The notes: generated by a model not told the origin, from the letters alone. A DNA stretch of 64,000 nt from JAIBJN01 sp963784175 (GCA_963784175.1 CAWAQJ010000013.1:73021-137020), one strand, 5' to 3'. Positions 8,999 through 18,800 are shown, counted from the stretch's first letter. A program made the numbers and translations.

Positions 8999-9676
8999 CT
9001 AGGCGGGCGCGCCTTCGCGCTCGCGCCACAGCTCGAGCGTTTCCCAGCTGGCGATCGTGTCGGCCGAGACCTGCGCTCCCAGGTCGGTGGGGGAGTCCGC
9101 CCAGTGGATCTGCGTGACCTTCGTCGCGCTCGGCTGGGGCTCCGCGCCCTTGCGCAGCGTCGCGTGGTAGACGACGAGCGCCGAGCCCGTGTCGTCGCTC
9201 ACGACGATCCCGACGGGCTGGAAGCCGGGCAGGTCAGCCTCGGAGAGGCCGATCTCCTCGGCCGCATCGGCGAGCACCGCGTCCCGCGGCTCCTCGGTCG
9301 GGCTCAACCCGCCTGACGCCGACGCCGTCCAGAGAAGCGGGTCACGGCCGATCGACGGCCCGCGCTGCTGGAACAGGACGGGCCCTTCGGGGCGCTGGAC
9401 GAACAGCTGCACGCCGAGCGCGAAGCCGAGCCGGTAGCCGAGGGACGGCTCCGCGAAGACAACCATGGCCTCGGCGTAGCGCCCGTGGCGGCGCAGGATG
9501 GCGCCGTCATGGGCGACTCCGTGGCAGAAAGCGATCGGCCCGTCGAACCGGCCCTTCGTCCGCGAGAGGACGAGCGCCGCGTCGTCGACGGCCCGCAGGA
9601 GCGGGGACTCGACCGGGAGGCCGAACGGGAAGGGACGGAACCGCGGCTCCCCCTCGAGCGTGACGATCGCGCGCAT
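8999..9676 (-). CDS. Nudix-fold hydrolase with a degenerate Nudix box
   Basis: A 225-residue protein. Residues about 100-215 have the Nudix shape (LFVQRPEGPVLFQQRG, then GGLSPTEEPRDAVLADAAEEIGL). In the Nudix box the first Gly, the first Glu and the EE-x-G end are present, but the usual Arg-Glu pair is Ala-Asp. Metal binding by the EE pair may survive, but activity is uncertain. The N-terminal about 90 residues are a separate domain without a motif I can name. ATG 9676 is chosen because the longer frame upstream is low-complexity and antisense to the neighbouring repeat gene. The substrate is unknown. Confidence 0.75.
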   Translation of the reverse strand: MRAIVTLEGEPRFRPFPFGLPVESPLLRAVDDAALVLSRTKGRFDGPIAFCHGVAHDGAILRRHGRYAEAMVVFAEPSLGYRLGFALGVQLFVQRPEGPVLFQQRGPSIGRDPLLWTASASGGLSPTEEPRDAVLADAAEEIGLSEADLPGFQPVGIVVSDDTGSALVVYHATLRKGAEPQPSATKVTQIHWADSPTDLGAQVSADTIASWETLELWREREGAPA

Positions 9677-9716
9677 CGGGGAAAGTGTGGCGGATCGGCC
9701 CGACGGGCCGGAGGGT

Positions 9717-12341
9717 CTACCTCGGGATGACGGTCTCGACGGCGATCGTCGCCGGGTCGACGCCCGCGTCGATGTAGGCCGTGTCCGTGCCCGGGCCGCC
9801 GTGGATCTGCGCGTCGGCCTCGTCGTCGTCCGCCTCGAGGACGTCGTTGTCGAACCCACCGTTGAGGGTGTCGACGCCCGCGCCGCCCACGATCGTGTCG
9901 TTGCCGTCGCCGCCGGCGAGCGAGTCGTTGCCCGCCGCTCCAGAGATCTGGTCGGCGCCCGCGTTTCCGTTGATGACGTCGTTGCCTGCGCCGCCGACGA
10001 GGACGTCGTTGCCGTTGCCGCCGTTCAGCTCATCGCCGAGGTCGCCGCCGATCAGCGTCAGGACTCCCGCGTAGGCGAGCCCGGCGCCGAAGCCGCCGCG
10101 ACCCGAGAGGAAGTTGACGCCGCCGGCGCCCGAGAAGTCGATTTCGCCGGGGAGCACGTCGAAGGTGACGTCGACGTCGCCGTCGGAGTTCAGCGAGACG
10201 CCGCTCAGGCCCGCCGCGAAGGTGTCGTTCGCCGCCGTGCCGACGACGATCAGCTCGTCCGCCGCGTCGCCGAGCTTGAGCGACAGCTCGATCTCCGGCG
10301 AGTTGGACTCGCCGGTGGCTCCCGGCGCGAGCAGGCCCGCAGACTGATCGAGGGTGAGGTGCTCGGCCGCCCCTGTGACGCCGAGGACCTCGACCGCCTC
10401 GGTGTTCGTCGTCGTGGCGACGCCGCATGCCACCGGCGTCGCGCCGAAGCGGATCTCGCCGCCGACGACGGCCAGGGTCGCGGTGCCTCCCGTGGGCATG
10501 CTGGCGACGACGGTCTGGGTGGCCGCGCGGTACTCGCATGCCCCGGCGGGTGGAGGAGGCGGTGGGGGCGGAGGCTCCTGTCCCGGGTCTGCGATCGCGT
10601 TCTCGACGGCGATCGTGGCGGGGTCGATGCCCGCGCCGTCGTAGAAGGCCGTGTCGGTGTCGGGGCCACCATGGATCTGCGTGTCTGCCTCGCCGTCGTC
10701 CGCGTCGAGGAAGTCGTCGCCGAAGCCGGCGTTCATGTTGTCCGCTCCGGGGCCGCCGATGAGATGGTCGTTGCCGTTCCCGGTCGTGATCGCGTCGTTG
10801 CCCCCGCGTCCTTCGACCAGGTCGTTGCCGTCGTGCGAGAAGATGATGTCGTCGCCGGCGCCGCCGTAGATGAAGTCGTCCTTGGCGCTGCCGATCAGCT
10901 CGTCTCCCTGGTCACCACCGAAGATGGTCAGCGGTCCCTGGAAGGCGAGCCCTGCGCCGCCCTGGCCGCGACCGTTGATGAAGTTCTTGCCGCCCAGCCC
11001 GTGGATCTCGAGCGGGAAAGCACCGGGGGAGAAGAGGACGTCGACGTCTCCGTCGGAGTTGAGCGCCATGCCGTTCTGACCGGGCGCCAGCGTGTCGTCG
11101 CCCTCCGTCCCGAAGACGATGATCGTGTCCGAGGCGTCGGCAAGAGAGGTCGAGAGCTCGATCTCGGGGAGGTTGAACTCGGAGGTGAAGCCGGGGCCGA
11201 GGAAGCCGTCGGACATGTCGAGCGTGAACTCCTCGGTCGCGCCGGCCGCGCCGGTGACGGAGATCGAGTCGGTGTTGGTCGTCGTCGCGCCCGCGCAGTC
11301 GACCGGCACGGCGCCGAACTGCAGGTCGCCATCGGCGGCGACCTTGAGAGTCGCATGGCCGCCGGGCTCCAGGAGCGCCGTGACGGCCTTGGTGGTCGCG
11401 TTGTACGAGCAGGCCTCCACCGGCGCCGCTCCGATGGAGCGCTCGGATGCGCTCGGATTCGGGTCGAGGCCCGGGTCGTAGTAGGAGGTGTCCGTGTCGG
11501 GGCCTCCGTTGATCTGTGTGTCGGCCTGGCCGTCGAAGGCGAGCAGGAGGTCGTTGCCGAAGCCGCCGTTGAGCTGGTCGGCACCGGAGCCGCCGACGAT
11601 GAAGTCAATGCCGTCGCTCCCGGTCAGCTTGTCGTTGCCGCCTCCGCCCTGGAGGTCGTCGTCGCCCGCGTTGCCGCTGATGATGTCGTTGCCAGCGCCT
11701 CCGCGCAGCACGTCGTGGCCGTTGCCGCCGTTGAGCTCGTCCCCGAGGTCGCCGGCGATCAGCGTCACGTTGCCCGCGTAGGCCAGCCCCGCGCCCCAGC
11801 CGCCGCGGCCGGTGAGGAAGTTCACGCCGCTGCCGCCCCGGACCTCGACGTGGCCCGGAAGCGGGGAGAAGGTGACGTCGACGTCTCCGTCGTTGTTGAA
11901 GGAGAAGCCGCTCGCGCCCATTGCCATGTTGTCGTTGCCGGAGGTGCCGATGACGAGGAGCTCGTCGCCCGCGTCCCCGAGCGCGACGGTCATCTCTATC
12001 TCCGGGAAGTTCGTCTCCGTGGCCGCGCCGGGACCGAACCCGCCGCCCGACTCGTCGAGGGTCAGGCTCTCGACCGTGCCGGCGCTGCCGGCGATCGAGA
12101 TGGAGTCGGTGTTCGTCGTGGTGGCCGCGCCGCATGCTGCCGGCGTCGCGCCGAAGTGGAGCGCGCCGCCCACGACGACGAGCGTCGCGTCGTCACCCGG
12201 GTCGATCGTGGCCGTGACCGCCTTGGTCGTGGCGTTGTACGAGCAGGACTCAGCAGCGGCCAGCGCGGGAAAAACCGCCATGACCAAGAAGATCGCCCCC
12301 GTCAGGACGACCATACGGATGTGTGCGTTGGGTGGCCGCAC
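9717..12341 (-). CDS. Secreted three-module RTX-like repeat protein
   Basis: A secreted protein of about 874 residues made of three near-identical modules of roughly 290 residues. Each begins with C-x-Y-N/R-x-x-T-x-x-V and a beta-rich part with NTDSI or NTEAV and NSDGDVDV. It then has a run of glycine/aspartate nonapeptides (GGAGNDVI, GGNGNDVL type), the calcium-binding beta-roll repeat, and ends near TQIHGGPDTDT plus a DP-x-x-x-A-x-E closing motif. A proline run links modules two and three. A hydrophobic signal segment ends in AVFPALAAAES. GTG 12341 gives a basic leader; ATG 12365 and ATG 12314 are alternatives. No transporter of the type I RTX kind is nearby, and the signal peptide suggests Sec export. 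Confidence 0.82.
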   Translation of the reverse strand: MRPPNAHIRMVVLTGAIFLVMAVFPALAAAESCSYNATTKAVTATIDPGDDATLVVVGGALHFGATPAACGAATTTNTDSISIAGSAGTVESLTLDESGGGFGPGAATETNFPEIEMTVALGDAGDELLVIGTSGNDNMAMGASGFSFNNDGDVDVTFSPLPGHVEVRGGSGVNFLTGRGGWGAGLAYAGNVTLIAGDLGDELNGGNGHDVLRGGAGNDIISGNAGDDDLQGGGGNDKLTGSDGIDFIVGGSGADQLNGGFGNDLLLAFDGQADTQINGGPDTDTSYYDPGLDPNPSASERSIGAAPVEACSYNATTKAVTALLEPGGHATLKVAADGDLQFGAVPVDCAGATTTNTDSISVTGAAGATEEFTLDMSDGFLGPGFTSEFNLPEIELSTSLADASDTIIVFGTEGDDTLAPGQNGMALNSDGDVDVLFSPGAFPLEIHGLGGKNFINGRGQGGAGLAFQGPLTIFGGDQGDELIGSAKDDFIYGGAGDDIIFSHDGNDLVEGRGGNDAITTGNGNDHLIGGPGADNMNAGFGDDFLDADDGEADTQIHGGPDTDTAFYDGAGIDPATIAVENAIADPGQEPPPPPPPPPAGACEYRAATQTVVASMPTGGTATLAVVGGEIRFGATPVACGVATTTNTEAVEVLGVTGAAEHLTLDQSAGLLAPGATGESNSPEIELSLKLGDAADELIVVGTAANDTFAAGLSGVSLNSDGDVDVTFDVLPGEIDFSGAGGVNFLSGRGGFGAGLAYAGVLTLIGGDLGDELNGGNGNDVLVGGAGNDVINGNAGADQISGAAGNDSLAGGDGNDTIVGGAGVDTLNGGFDNDVLEADDDEADAQIHGGPGTDTAYIDAGVDPATIAVETVIPR

Positions 12342-12368
12342 GGTGTTTCGGGCCGCTACAGGCATCGG

Positions 12369-12397
12369 ACAGTATCCCTGGGTACGACTCGGGGCAA
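12369..12397 (-). promoter_or_regulatory. Sigma-70-like promoter for the three-module repeat gene
   Basis: Reading the minus strand, TTGCCC (12397-12392) is separated by 17 bases from TACTGT (12374-12369). Transcription would begin close to 12362, which makes a translation start at or below 12341 more likely than at 12365. Confidence 0.4.
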
Positions 12398-12441
12398 CCC
12401 ACGGATCGCCGGTCCGTCCTAAGGTCTAGTACCGCGAGTAT

Positions 12442-12546
12442 CTAGCGCGGGAAGTGGATCTCGACGGCTACGGGCGCCGGGTCGGCGAGCCGGTCGTAGT
12501 AGGCCGTGTCGTTGCCCGCGCCGCCGTCGATGAGGGCGTCCGCGAT
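12442..12546 (-). pseudogene. C-terminal remnant of a third RTX-like paralogue
   Basis: Reading the minus strand gives ADALIDGGAGNDTAYYD, then a DPAPVAVE closing motif and a stop at 12442. This is the same ending seen in the two flanking repeat proteins. No upstream part of the gene is present: homology stops abruptly at about 12546 and no start codon precedes it. It is therefore the tail of a lost third copy, most likely removed by recombination between repeats. Confidence 0.7.
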
Positions 12547-12548
12547 GC

Positions 12549-12593
12549 AACGCCGGCGCCGACCAGATCACGGGAGGCACGGGCAACGAGGGG
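12549..12593 (+). pseudogene. Possible inverted RTX repeat scrap
   Basis: Immediately beyond the remnant, the plus strand reads NAGADQITGGTGNEG, a good match to the Gly/Asp nonapeptide repeat but in the opposite orientation to every other copy. It has no start and soon runs into a hairpin. Such a short match could be chance, but it lies exactly at the break point. Confidence 0.35.
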
Positions 12594-12623
12594 GAGGCAC
12601 CAGGCCTCCCCCTCGAGTCTTTT
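12588..12623 (+). terminator. Rho-independent terminator
   Basis: A perfect 11-bp stem (12588-12598 with 12604-12614, GAGGGGGAGGC/GCCTCCCCCTC) with a five-base loop is followed by GAGTCTTTT. The T-run lies on the plus strand, so it would end plus-strand transcription, although the nearest intact gene (stop at 12626) is on the minus strand. It may be a relic of the inverted repeat gene, or may act on both strands. Confidence 0.6.
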
Positions 12624-12625
12624 CG

Positions 12626-14410
12626 CTACGCCGGCAGGTGGTTCTCGACGCCCACCGGCGAGGGATCCAGCCCTGCATCCGTGTAGGCGGTGTCGATGCC
12701 GGCCGCGCCGCTGATCTGGGTGTCCGCAGCGCCGTCGCGGGCGTCGAGCGTGTCGTTGCCGCCCGCCCCGATGAGCGAGTCGGCGCCGGCGCCGCCGACG
12801 ATCGTGTCGTTACCGTCGTTGCCGCTCAGGGTGTCCGCGCCACCTTGACCGTCGAGCTGGTCGTTGCCGAGCCCGCCGGTGATCGTGTCGGTGCCGGCAC
12901 CGCCGACGAGCACGTCGTCGAGGTCGCCGCCGCTGAGCGAGTCGCCGCCGTCCCCGGCGCGCAGGGTCACGCGGCCCGCGAACACCTGGCCGGCGCCGAA
13001 GCCGCCGCGGCCCGAGAGGACGTCTCCGCCTCCGCCGCCCACGAGCTCGATCGAGCTGGGCAGCGGCGTGAAGGTGATGTCTACGTCGGCGTCGTTGTTG
13101 AACGAGACGCCCTTGGTGCCGACAGCGAGCGTATCGGCAGCCGTGTTTCCGCGGACCACCGTCACGTCGGCGGCGTCCCCGAGGTTGACCGCGAGCTCGA
13201 TCTCGGAGATGCCGGTCGATTCGGCGGTGCCGCCCGGAGCGAGCCTGCCGCCGGTCTGGTCGATCGCAAGCGTCTCGACGGAGCCCGCCGCGCCGGTGAT
13301 GGTGATGGTGTCCGTGTTCGCCGTCGTGGCGCCTCCGCAGGCCGCCGGAGCTGCGCCGCCGAAGTAGATTTCGCCGCCGACGACGACCAGAGTCGCCGCG
13401 CTGCCGGCGGCCATGGACGCCGAGACTGCCTTCGTGGTCGAGTTGTACGCGCACGCGCCGCCGGGCGGAGGAGGCGGAGGCGGTGGGCCGGGATCCGCGA
13501 ACTTGTTCTCGACCGCGATCGTGGCCGGGTCGATGCCCGCGTCGTAGTAGGCGGTGTCGATGTCCGCGCCCCCATGAAGCTGCGTGTCGGCCTCGCCGTC
13601 GTCCGCGTGGAGCGTGTCGTTGCCCGCGCCCGCGTTGAAGGTGTCCGCGCCGGGGCCGCCGACGATGTCGTCGTTGCCCTCGCCGCCAGTGATCGAGTCG
13701 TTGCCCGGGCCGCCGTCGGCGTAGTCGTTCAGCTGGTGCAGGAAGATGATGTCGTTGCCGTCTCCGCCGTAGACGAAGTCGGACTGATGGCTGGCGATGA
13801 GCTCGTCGTTCCCAGCCTCGCCGTAGACCCGCACCGGGCCGAGATAGGCGAGGCCCGCGCCGCCCTGCCCGCGCATGTTGAGCAGATCGTCGCCGCCCAG
13901 GCCGTGGACCTCGATCACGTGCTGGCCCGGCGAGAGGGTGATGTCGAGGTCGCCGTCTGAGTCGATCGCCACGCCGTTTTGCCCGGCGGCGATCAGGTCG
14001 TTGGCGTTGGAGCCGATGATGACGAGCGTGTCGGTGAGGTCACCGAGCGCGGTCGCCATCTCGATCTCCGGAATGTTGAACTCGGAGGTGAAGCCGGGCC
14101 CGAAGAAGGCCTCGGACATATCCAGCGTAAGAACCTCGTTCGACCCGGGGGATCCCGCGACCGAGACGGAGTCCGTGTTGGTGCTCGTGGCGGCGCCGCA
14201 GGCGACCGGCACCTGCCCGAACAGGAGCTGGCCGGACGCGTTCACCTTCACCGTTGCCGAGCCGCCCGTGGTGATCGTCGCGGTGACGGCCTTCGTCGAG
14301 GGGTTGTAGACACACGACTCGACGGCTGCGCCCGCGGTGGCGGGAGCGGCGACGAAGAGCAGGCCGAGCACAAGAAACACAAGACCACGCAGGGACAATC
14401 GATCACGCAC
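12626..14410 (-). CDS. Secreted two-module RTX-like repeat protein
   Basis: A 594-residue paralogue of the three-module protein, with two modules. The start is GTG 14410 with the ribosome site GGAAGGAG placed correctly upstream; the frame continues further but is then antisense to the topoisomerase gene. A signal peptide (GLVFLVLGLLFVAAPATAGA) is followed by module one (C-V-Y-N-x-S-T-K-A-V), a proline-rich linker of seven prolines, and module two (C-A-Y-N-S-T-T-K-A-V). Each module ends with calcium-type GG-x-G-N-D repeats and a DP-x-x-x-x-x-E-N closing motif. It is presumably a surface or matrix protein; no enzymatic domain is visible. Confidence 0.85.
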   Translation of the reverse strand: MRDRLSLRGLVFLVLGLLFVAAPATAGAAVESCVYNPSTKAVTATITTGGSATVKVNASGQLLFGQVPVACGAATSTNTDSVSVAGSPGSNEVLTLDMSEAFFGPGFTSEFNIPEIEMATALGDLTDTLVIIGSNANDLIAAGQNGVAIDSDGDLDITLSPGQHVIEVHGLGGDDLLNMRGQGGAGLAYLGPVRVYGEAGNDELIASHQSDFVYGGDGNDIIFLHQLNDYADGGPGNDSITGGEGNDDIVGGPGADTFNAGAGNDTLHADDGEADTQLHGGADIDTAYYDAGIDPATIAVENKFADPGPPPPPPPPGGACAYNSTTKAVSASMAAGSAATLVVVGGEIYFGGAAPAACGGATTANTDTITITGAAGSVETLAIDQTGGRLAPGGTAESTGISEIELAVNLGDAADVTVVRGNTAADTLAVGTKGVSFNNDADVDITFTPLPSSIELVGGGGGDVLSGRGGFGAGQVFAGRVTLRAGDGGDSLSGGDLDDVLVGGAGTDTITGGLGNDQLDGQGGADTLSGNDGNDTIVGGAGADSLIGAGGNDTLDARDGAADTQISGAAGIDTAYTDAGLDPSPVGVENHLPA

Positions 14411-14561
14411 AGAGAGGCTCCTTCCCGAGCAGCTGGAAGATCCCAGGGTAGTCGCGGGTACGTGAGGGAACAAGCTTGCCGACGTTTGTCTGGACGATAG
14501 GCCAGGTAGGTCTAGGTACCGCCGCCCGCGCGGCGACGTTCGGCCCAGGCGCTCCGTGGGG

Positions 14562-15680
14562 ATGAAAACGACCGTGGCGCGCCTGAAACGAACGGACTCC
14601 TCCGGCCCCGGTCTCGCCCGGCGCGGCCGCGGTCGCGGCTTCGAGTACCTGGACGAGTCCGGGAAGCGCGTGACCGACGCGGCCGTCGTCGAGCGCATCC
14701 GCACGCTCGTCATCCCGCCGGCGTGGACGGACGTCTGGATCTGCCCGCATCCAAACGGCCACATCCAGGCCGTCGGGACCGACGCCGCCGGGCGCCGCCA
14801 GTACCTGTACCACGCCGACTGGCGTCGCCGGCGCGACCGGGAGAAGTTCGAGGAGATGGAGCGTTTCGCCCGCGCGCTCCCGAAGCTCAGGGAGGGTGCG
14901 GCGCGGGATCTGCGGCGCCGCGAGCTCGTGCGCGAGCGGGTCCTCGCGTGCGCGGTCAGGCTGCTCGACCGCGGGTTTTTCCGCATCGGCACCGAGGACT
15001 ACGCGGAGACGAACAAGACCTTCGGGCTCGCCACCATGCGCCGCCGCCACGTGATCCTCGGCGAGGGCGACCTGATCCGCTTCGACTACACGTCCAAGGG
15101 CGGCAAGCGGCGCGTCCAGTCCGTCGTCGACCGCGATGTCTTCAAGGTGGTCGAGGCGCTCATGCGCCGCCGATCCGGCGAGGAGCTGCTCGCCTACAAG
15201 CAGGGCCGCCTGTGGGTCGACGTCACCTCCGACGACATCAACGCCTACATCAAGGAGGTCACCGAGGACGGCTTCTCCGCGAAGGATTTCCGCACCTGGA
15301 ACGCGACCGTTCTTGCCGCCGTCGCCCTCGCGGTCTCCGGCGCCGCGCACGGCTCGAAGACGGGGAGGACGCGCGCGATCACGCGGGCCGTCAAGGAGGT
15401 CGCCCACTATCTCGGGAACACGCCTGCGGTCTGCCGCGCCTCGTACATCGATCCCCGCGTCTTCGACCGCTTCCGCGACGGGCTCACGATCGGCGGGGCG
15501 CTCGAGGAGCTCGGGGAGGTTGCCTTCGGCGAGCCGGCGACGCAGGGCGCCGTCGAGGAGGCCGTCCTCGACCTGTTGGAGCGAGACCTTGCCTCCCCCG
15601 CACTCGAGCGCGTGACCCGACAACGCTCTAGCCGACGCCGGTCGAGGTCGCGTTCGCTGAGTCCTGCGCCCGGTCGGTGA
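14562..15680 (+). CDS. DNA topoisomerase IB (poxvirus type)
   Basis: A 372-residue type IB topoisomerase that relaxes supercoils by nicking one strand through a 3'-phosphotyrosine link. The N-terminal domain has the IPPAWTDVWICPHPNGHIQA motif. The catalytic domain has Arg in RVLACAVRLLDRGFFRIG, the Lys of SKGGKRR, the Arg of the DFRTWNAT segment and the tyrosine nucleophile in SYIDPRVFD. All five catalytic residues of the family appear to be in place. The C-terminus is a short basic tail. ATG 14562 is preferred over GTG 14556. The 3' end overlaps the convergent small gene by about 50 bases. Confidence 0.92.
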   Translation: MKTTVARLKRTDSSGPGLARRGRGRGFEYLDESGKRVTDAAVVERIRTLVIPPAWTDVWICPHPNGHIQAVGTDAAGRRQYLYHADWRRRRDREKFEEMERFARALPKLREGAARDLRRRELVRERVLACAVRLLDRGFFRIGTEDYAETNKTFGLATMRRRHVILGEGDLIRFDYTSKGGKRRVQSVVDRDVFKVVEALMRRRSGEELLAYKQGRLWVDVTSDDINAYIKEVTEDGFSAKDFRTWNATVLAAVALAVSGAAHGSKTGRTRAITRAVKEVAHYLGNTPAVCRASYIDPRVFDRFRDGLTIGGALEELGEVAFGEPATQGAVEEAVLDLLERDLASPALERVTRQRSSRRRSRSRSLSPAPGR

Positions 15681-15759
15681 TCCCCATGAGGAGCGTCGTC
15701 AGGAAGGCGCGCACGTTGCCGGCGGGAAGGTTGAAAGGCTCCGGCGACTTCGACTCCAT
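15628..15759 (-). CDS. Small 43-residue protein downstream of glutamate dehydrogenase
   Basis: A short frame with a strong ribosome site (GGAGGT eight bases before ATG 15759) encodes MESKSPEPFNLPAGNVRAF and continues through TTLLMGITDRAQDS to a Thr/Ser/Gly-rich end. It begins 50 bases after the stop of the glutamate dehydrogenase gene on the same strand, so it is likely cotranscribed. The middle could form one amphipathic helix. It overlaps the 3' end of the topoisomerase gene tail to tail. No family recognised. The ribosome site and operon position are the main support. Confidence 0.55.
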   Translation of the reverse strand: MESKSPEPFNLPAGNVRAFLTTLLMGITDRAQDSANATSTGVG

Positions 15760-15808
15760 GGGGTGACCTCCACTCGGTTTCGTGCCCACCGGACGGTGGG
15801 AGCCCGAG

Positions 15809-18800
15809 TTATCTTCCGAGGCTGAGGGACTCGGGCGGATGCGGCCGCGTGGGCGGCTCGTCCGGAGGAAACTCGGGGAGCGGGGGTGCGACGCGGCCGC
15901 CTGACTGGATCAGGTTCCGCACCTCGCGTAGGGCGACCGAGAGCGTCTCGAGGCTGGTGAGCTCGCCCATGCGGATGTCGTTCACGACCTGGAGCGCACG
16001 GTCGACTCCGGGCTCGCGGGCTGCTTGCCAGGCGTCGACCCGGGCCTCGGCCGGGAGGCCGGGCGGGGCGGCTTGCAGCGCCTCGCGGGTGAGAGCGGCG
16101 TGGATGGTGAAGAACTCGTCTCTGAGCGCCGCCCGGGCAAGCGTCTGCCAGCGGTTGTCGCGCGGGAGCGCCGTGATCGCGTCGCGGAGCCACTGGAGCT
16201 GGAGCCGGGCGCCGACGCCGTGGAACACCGCGGCGACCTCCTCGGTCGGCTCGCCTGCGGCCGTGGCGACCTCGACGATGTCGAGCGCCGAGAACATCAT
16301 CCCGAGCCCGGCGACCCTGGCGGCCAGGTCCTCCGGGGCGCCGCCCTTGACGTACTCGGCCGTCTTGCGCTCGACGGCGGAGCGGTCCGCGCCGCGCAGC
16401 AGGCGCGGCAGCGCCTCGGTGAGGAGAGCTGCGCCGGGCGCGAAGTATGCGATCTCCTCCTCGATCTCGATCGGCCGCGGGCGGCTGCGGACGAGCCAGC
16501 GCGTCGCTCGCTCGACCAGCTTGCGGCCCGCAAGCAGCATTGCCATCTGCACCTCGGCGGGAATCGCGTCGTCGAGCTCCTCGATCGCCGTCCAGAGGGC
16601 ACGCAGGTCGTACACCTCTCGGGCGACCGTATAGGCGCGTGCGATGTCGGCAGCGTGAGCGCCGGTCTCCTCGGCGAGCCGGAAGGCAAACGTGATCCCT
16701 GCGCGGTTGACGAGGCTGTTCGTCACGTAGGTCGCAATGAGCTCCCGGCGCAGGCGATGCTCGTTCATCCGCGCGCGGAAGCGCTCGGAGAGGACGCGCG
16801 GGAAGTAACGGACGAGCTCGTTCGCCGTGTAGGGGTCGTCGGGCAGGTCCGAGGCGACGAGGGCGTCGAAGAGCTCGATCTTCGCGTAGGCCAGCAGGAC
16901 TGCGAGCTCGGGCGCCACGAGACCGCCGCGGGCGGCGCGCCGCTCGGCGATCATCTCCTCGCTCGGCAGCGCCCCGAGCTCGCGGCTCAATCTGCCGGTC
17001 TGCTCGAGGTGCTGGATGACGCGGGAGTGCACGCCGAGCATCGAGGCCGACTGGCTGGCCGCGAGGCTGATGGCCTGCGTCTGGCGGTAGTTGTTGCGCA
17101 GGACGAGGCGTCCGACGTCATCGGTCATCTCGACGAGCAGCTCGTTCCGCTGCTTCTCGGTCATGTCGCCGTCCGCGACCACGCCGCCCAGCAGGATCTT
17201 GATGTTCACCTCGTGGTCCGAGCAGTCGACGCCGGCCGAGTTGTCGATCGCGTCCGTGTAGATCTGCCCGCCTGCGAGGGCGTACTCGATCCGCGCGCGC
17301 TGGGTGAAGCCGAGGTTGCCGCCCTCGCCGACGACGCGGACGTGCAGATCCTTGGCGTCCACGCGCAGCCCGTCGTTGGCCTTGTCGCCGACCTCGAGGT
17401 GCGACTCGGTCGAGGCCTTCACGAACGTCCCGATCCCGCCGTTCCAGAGCAGGTCGACCTCCGCCGTCAGGATCGCGCGGATCAGCTCGTTCGGCCTCAT
17501 GGCCTCGGCCTCGACGCCGAGGCGCCGCCTGACCTCGGATGAAAGCGGGATCGACTTGGCGGTCCTCGGGAAGACGCCGCCGCCCGCCGAGATGACCTCG
17601 GGGTCGTAGTCGGCCCAGCTCGAGCGCGGCAGCGCAAAGAGGCGCTCGCGCTCCCTGAAGCTCGCCTCCGGCTCGGGATCCGGGTCGAGGAAGATGTGCT
17701 CGTGGTTGAACGCGGCCACGAGCTTCAGGTGTCGTGAGAGCAGCACGCCGTTGCCGAAGACGTCGCCGCCCATGTCGCCGATGCCGACTGCGGTGACCTC
17801 CGTCGTCTGGACGTCGACGCCGAGCTCGCGGAAGTGGCGCTTCACGGACTCCCAGGTGCCGCGGGCGGTGATGCCCATCGCCTTGTGGTCGTAGCCGGCC
17901 GAGCCGCCCGAGGCGAACGCGTCGTCGAGCCAGAAGCCGTACTCGGCCGCGACTCCGTTGGCGAGGTCGGAGAACGTGGCCGTCCCCTTGTCGGCCGCGA
18001 CGACGAGGTACGGGTCGTCGTCGTCGTAGCGGACGACGTCGCGAGGAGGCACGGTCTCGCCTCCGACGATGTTGTCGGTCAGGTCGAGCATCCCCTCGAT
18101 GAGCGTGCGGTAGCAGGCGACGACCTCCTCACGGAACGCGTCGCGGTCGGCCGGCGGCCGCTTGACGACGAAGCCGCCCTTCGCGCCCACCGGGACGATC
18201 ACGGCGTTCTTGACCATCTGCGCCTTCATCAGCCCGAGGATCTCCGTGCGGAAATCCTCGCGGCGATCCGACCAGCGGATGCCGCCGCGGGCGACCTTGC
18301 CGCCGCGCAGGTGGACGCCCTCCGTACGCGGCGAGTAGACCCAGATCTCGTACATCGGCCGCGGGAGCGGCAGGTCGGGGACGAGCTCGGGGTCGAACTT
18401 GAACGAGAGGTACGGCTTCGCCTGCCCCTCGTCGCCGAGCTGGAAGTAGTTCGTCCGCAGCGTGGCCTGAATGAGCCGGAGGAAGCTGCGCAGGATCCGG
18501 TCGTCGTCGAGGCTCGCGACGGCGTCGATCTCCTTCTCGATCCGCTTGGTGATCGAACCAGCTTCGTCGTGGCGACCGTCCTCGCGAGCGGGGTCGAAAC
18601 GGATCTGGAAGAAGTCGACGAGCTTGCGGACGATCTCCGGGTTGGCGGCGAGTGTCTCCTCCATATAGGTCTGGCTGAACGTGCTGCCCGCCTGGCGCAG
18701 GTACTTCGCGAGCGCACGGAGCACGGCGATCTCCCGCCAGGTGAGACCGGCGCTGAGCACGAGGCGGTTGAACCCGTCGACCTCGATCTCGCCGCGCCAC

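Noticed and set aside
9498..12422. Very long plus-strand open frames across the RTX-like genes
   Set aside because: They are antisense shadows of the repeat codons; composition is Val/Arg/Asp-rich with no domain, while the minus strand has signal peptides and repeats.
9717..14410. RTX toxin operon
   Set aside because: No hlyB/hlyD/tolC-like exporter, no acyltransferase and no pore-forming domain; both proteins have Sec-type signal segments.
14410..14992. Extended N-terminus of the two-module repeat protein
   Set aside because: The extra 194 codons are Arg/Ser-rich and antisense to topoisomerase IB; GTG 14410 has a ribosome site and a signal peptide directly behind it.
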